Both the position numbers and the translations under genes were made by a program. From a virus, in the IMG/VR virus record IMGVR_UViG_3300037847_005824, positions 7,591-31,393 of that record: a stretch of 23,803 nt of DNA; one strand, written 5' to 3'. How positions within the stretch are numbered: position 1 is the first letter of the stretch; each line of letters starts with the position of its first letter. Below, one piece after another: positions 21,794 through 23,803 of this stretch. The notes beneath the pieces are model-generated. The model was not told the DNA's origin, ran no database searches, and saw only the letters and a list, made by a program, of their open reading frames with translations.

Positions 21794-21839
21794 AAAAAAG
21801 TTACCAAACACTGGTATACGTTACCACTAACTTTTTTTT
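21794..21839 (+). terminator. Terminator-like hairpin after the micropeptide
   Basis: The arms AAAAAAGTTA (21794-21803) and TAACTTTTTT (21828-21837) pair perfectly over 10 bases. Inside them TGGTA (21812-21816) pairs with TACCA (21822-21826). The T-run continues to 21839. With an A-run on one side and T-run on the other, it could terminate in both directions. It lies 10 bases after the micropeptide stop codon. The stem is weak in G/C, so efficiency is uncertain. It overlaps two copies of the GTTACCA heptamer. Confidence 0.5.
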
Positions 21840-21902
21840 CTGGTAACCATTCAACAGTGCAGTAAAAAATACTGTCTTGAAAAAAAGTTACCACAGTTAC
21901 CA
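21800..21902. repeat. GTTACCA heptamer array
   Basis: The heptamer GTTACCA occurs at 21800-21806, 21820-21826, 21887-21893 and 21896-21902, and inverted (TGGTAAC) at 21841-21847. The last two forward copies are part of a 9-base tandem repeat (GTTACCACA twice). The inverted copy can pair with the copy at 21820 across 14 bases or with the copy at 21887 across 39 bases, the latter loop holding another small hairpin (CAGTA/TACTG, 21860-21874). Such clustered short repeats upstream of early genes often bind a regulator or replication initiator. Which applies here cannot be told from sequence. Confidence 0.65.
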
Positions 21903-22018
21903 CAATTATTGAAATTTTAGGAATGAAAAAAATTTCCCTGATTTCTTTTCTTATAGTATAAAATAGAATATAATTAGTTTATCTACTGAGAAAGTTTTAC
22001 TGAGAAAGGAGTATAAGT
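21903..22018 (+). promoter_or_regulatory. Promoter and leader region of the plus-strand gene block
   Basis: The stretch is AT-rich with an interrupted palindrome (GAAATTTT at 21911-21918 and AAAATTTC at 21929-21936), followed by TATAAAAT (21957-21964) and TATAAT (21969-21974), either of which could be a -10 element. No TTGACA-like -35 is seen at standard spacing. An 11-base direct repeat TACTGAGAAAG occurs at 21984-21994 and 21998-22008. The second copy runs into AAAGGAG, the ribosome site 8 bases before the TTG start of the next gene. The palindrome may be an operator. Confidence 0.45.
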
Positions 22019-22396
22019 TTGTCAAAAGTTTATGTAGTTAACAGACCTGTAGAGAATAAGTTTGGCTGGGTTCCAGATTTAACTGATGCTACTCGTTACG
22101 GTACATTAGAGATAATTTTTGAACCTAATGAAAAGCCACAGTTTCTTCCTGGACCATGCTTACTAAAAGCTCGTAGAGTTTTAAAAAACTTTAGTCCAGA
22201 GGACTATTTACTTTGGGCTGGAGGTGGTGACCCAATCGCTGTTATGATTAGTGCAATTGTAGCCAGTGAAAAGTCGCCACTACTTAGGGTGCTCCGTTGG
22301 GAGCGCAACGTTGAACAAGGTTCAAGAGACCGTAGGCAAGGTTGGTACATGCCTATAACTTTAGAACTTAACAAAGGAAAATTATCGTATGACTGA
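22019..22396 (+). CDS. Conserved phage protein, MSKVYVV family, TTG start (125 aa)
   Basis: The start codon is TTG, supported by AAAGGAG 8 bases upstream and by the conserved beginning MSKVYVVNRPVENKFGWVPD. The middle carries a segment DATRYGTLEIIFEPNEKPQF, then NFSPEDYLLWAGGGDPIAVM, then LLRVLRWERN and a C-terminal WYMPITLEL. I recognise the pattern M.KVYVV..P......D...A..YG.L......L...L..F...DYLL..GDP.A...A..IA.....L..L.W.R as a family in marine phages, located in the early or replication region. Its function is unknown to me. It is the first gene of the plus-strand block and overlaps the next gene by 8 bases. Confidence 0.68.
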   Translation: MSKVYVVNRPVENKFGWVPDLTDATRYGTLEIIFEPNEKPQFLPGPCLLKARRVLKNFSPEDYLLWAGGGDPIAVMISAIVASEKSPLLRVLRWERNVEQGSRDRRQGWYMPITLELNKGKLSYD

Positions 22397-22988
22397 TACA
22401 ATTAATTTGCTAGATGACACGGCACCAGTGTCACAAAATTTAGGTGAGGTATCTACTTTAGCAAAACAATTAAGCGAGGTTGAAAAACGTATTGCTGAAC
22501 TAGAGTTTAAATTAAAAGAGTATAAAACTTTGCGCACTAAAATTAGTGAAGTTGATTTGCCTGAAATTATGCAGGAACTTAACTTAAAAAACTTTACTTT
22601 AGATGATGGTACTAAAGTGACGGTGACTGATTTTATTAGTGCAAGTTTACCATCTGGTACAGCAATTTTAAAAGCACGTGGCGCAGAACGTGAAGCATTA
22701 GTAGAACGTAAAAGTGCAGGGCTAGATTGGTTGCGTGAAAACGGTGGAGCTGATTTAGTTAAAAACAACGTGTCGGTTGCGTTTGGTAAAAATGAAGATG
22801 CAGACTGTGAAAAGTTTGTTGAGCAGTTAAACTCTCAAAACTTATTTTATAAACGCAGTACAGAAGTGCATGCTGGTACTTTAAAAGCATTCATTAAAGA
22901 AAGTCTTTCATTAGGTAAAAACGTACCACAAGACACATTTAAAATTTACAACGGTCGACGTGCCGACATTAAAAAAGGGAGTATATAA
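22389..22988 (+). CDS. Conserved phage coiled-coil protein, early region (199 aa)
   Basis: The N-terminal third is a coiled coil (STLAKQLSEVEKRIAELEFK). It is followed by VDLPEIMQELNLKNFTLDDG then TKVTVTDFISASLPSG, then LDWLRENGGADLVKNNVSVA, then TEVHAGTLKAFIKESLSLGK, and finally a basic end (YNGRRADIKKG). I know the sequence of blocks (DLPE.M.E.....F.L.DG..V.V......A..P......WL..NG..DL.KN.V.V.FG...E.......L......V....LKA....L..G) from several marine and other phage genomes, where it is unassigned and lies beside a probable single-strand DNA binding protein. A DNA-metabolism role is likely but not shown. Ribosome site AAAGGA, 10 bases before ATG. Confidence 0.68.
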   Translation: MTDTINLLDDTAPVSQNLGEVSTLAKQLSEVEKRIAELEFKLKEYKTLRTKISEVDLPEIMQELNLKNFTLDDGTKVTVTDFISASLPSGTAILKARGAEREALVERKSAGLDWLRENGGADLVKNNVSVAFGKNEDADCEKFVEQLNSQNLFYKRSTEVHAGTLKAFIKESLSLGKNVPQDTFKIYNGRRADIKKGSI

Positions 22989-22990
22989 AT

Positions 22991-23770
22991 ATGAGTAATA
23001 GTAAAGCAGTGACTACGGTTGACAATAGTATATTGTTAGAAGATTCAGCTGACAACAAAAACATGAACTCGGAAGACTTAATGATTCCACGTTTAAGTAT
23101 TCTTCAGGCTCTTAGTCCACAAGTGAACAAAAGGGATGGTAGTTATGTAGAGGGTGCTGAGGCAGGTTTTATTTTTGATAATGTAGCTAATAAGTGTTTT
23201 GACGGTGAAAAGGGTATAAATGTTTTGCCTATTAGTTACCGTAGGGCTTACATTGAGTGGAAAGCTGACAGAGGTGGTTTTGTAGCTGACCATGGTAACA
23301 ATGCCTCAGTTTTGGAGGGTTGTAGTAATGTAGATGGTAAAATGGTAAACAGTGAAGGGAATGAAATTGTTACCAATGCTGAGTATTTTGTTTATGTATT
23401 AGAAGAAGACGGTACTCACAATCCTGCCATTATAAGTATGAGTAGTAGTCAGCTGAAAAAAGCACGCAGGTGGAACAGTATGATTAACCGTTTACAAATA
23501 CCTAACCCTACTAAAAAAGGTGAAACGTTAAACCCTGCAATGTTTTGGACAAGTTACAAGTTAACCACTGTGCCTGAGGAAAATGATAAAGGTAGTTGGT
23601 TTGGTTGGAATGTAACTATGAATTACGATGCAGCGAGTGGTGGCATTTTGAAAAATCTACCTAACGGAACTAATCTGTATTTAAGTGCTAGAGATTTTAA
23701 AAAGCAAGTAACTGCAGGTAGTATTAGTGCTAGTGCACCACCACCATCTGAAGATCCTGAAACTTTATAA
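22991..23770 (+). CDS. Conserved phage protein, possible single-strand DNA-binding type (259 aa)
   Basis: After a polar start (MSNSKAVTTVDNSILL) comes the block SEDLMIPRLSILQALSPQVN, then GAEAGFIFDNVANKCFDGEK then INVLPISYRRAYIEWKADRG, and later NPAIISMSSSQLKKARRWNS. Near residues 195-215 is SYKLTTVPEENDKGSWFGW, and the protein ends in a Ser/Pro/Glu-rich tail. I know this order from a family conserved in marine phages (PRL..LQ..SP.V......G...G.I......EY......P..Y...Y.EW......PA..S...TQLKK...WN......Y.L.TV.E.N.KG.W). Some homologues are described as binding single-stranded DNA; that is recollection, not proof. The acidic tail would fit such a protein. Ribosome site AAAGGGAG, 9 bases before ATG. 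Confidence 0.6.
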   Translation: MSNSKAVTTVDNSILLEDSADNKNMNSEDLMIPRLSILQALSPQVNKRDGSYVEGAEAGFIFDNVANKCFDGEKGINVLPISYRRAYIEWKADRGGFVADHGNNASVLEGCSNVDGKMVNSEGNEIVTNAEYFVYVLEEDGTHNPAIISMSSSQLKKARRWNSMINRLQIPNPTKKGETLNPAMFWTSYKLTTVPEENDKGSWFGWNVTMNYDAASGGILKNLPNGTNLYLSARDFKKQVTAGSISASAPPPSEDPETL

Positions 23771-23803
23771 TTTTTAATATCTTTGAAAGGGCAACTGTTA
23801 CGT
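23771..23803 (+). other. Right edge of the window, partial leader of a further gene
   Basis: After the stop at 23770 there are 33 bases. They contain GAAAGGG (23785-23791), which could be the ribosome site of a next plus-strand gene beyond the window. No start codon can be assigned with confidence. Confidence 0.3.

Noticed and set aside
21887-21905. DnaA boxes in the TTACCACA repeats
   Set aside because: The consensus TTATCCACA needs one more base; the repeats match only with a deletion. They are reported as a heptamer array.

Overview
The window is part of a tailed double-stranded DNA phage genome. Most of it (positions 1 to about 21,520) is one long block of minus-strand head, packaging and tail genes. 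A short plus-strand block follows, starting at about 22,019 and running off the right edge. The sequence is visibly AT-rich. Many of its protein families are ones I know mainly from marine bacteriophage genomes and viromes: the small Lys-rich proteins, the conserved proteins around the capsid gene, and the start of the tail fibre. A marine bacterium is therefore the likely host, but nothing here identifies it. No integrase, repressor, tRNA, rRNA, CRISPR array or insertion sequence was seen. The long portal protein with a helical tail, the coiled-coil scaffold, and a tail-accessory protein resembling P22 gp4 point to a podovirus-like virion. This is inference from family resemblance.

Layout, read in the direction of minus-strand transcription (right to left). 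First come a putative small terminase (21517-20972), the large terminase (21021-19567) and the portal (19574-17121). Two small proteins and then three tandem paralogues (16645-14528) follow. The paralogues share a nearly identical N-terminal module carrying a twin-arginine-like motif but have divergent C-terminal parts. Next is a run of seven very small Lys/Arg-rich proteins (14523-13184), then a 1358-residue protein and a 364-residue protein, both containing modules seen in large multi-domain phage proteins. After that come small ORFs, a GroES-like co-chaperonin (7608-7246), the scaffold (7225-6299), a conserved capsid-neighbour protein, a probable capsid decoration protein and the major capsid protein (5217-4309). 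A strong hairpin terminator sits just after the capsid gene in the transcription direction. Small structural proteins, a P22 gp4-like connector, a protein with repeated GVNGTGA-type units, an adaptor-like protein and a tail-fibre fragment complete the block to position 1.

The divergent intergenic region (21518-22018) is the richest non-coding stretch. It holds a nested hairpin element (21593-21634), two TATAAT hexamers, a 27-codon single-membrane-span ORF with a perfect ribosome binding site, a bidirectional-looking terminator hairpin, and an array of GTTACCA heptamers in both orientations. It ends with an AT-rich promoter-like stretch leading into three tightly packed plus-strand genes. Those three proteins belong to conserved phage families of uncertain function, probably early or DNA-metabolism proteins.

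The most promising novelty is the three-gene family with a shared leader and variable bodies, placed among genes likely to encode virion-internal proteins. It could be a targeting or ejection signal attached to different cargoes. Next in interest are the membrane micropeptide with its structured leader and the heptamer array beside it.
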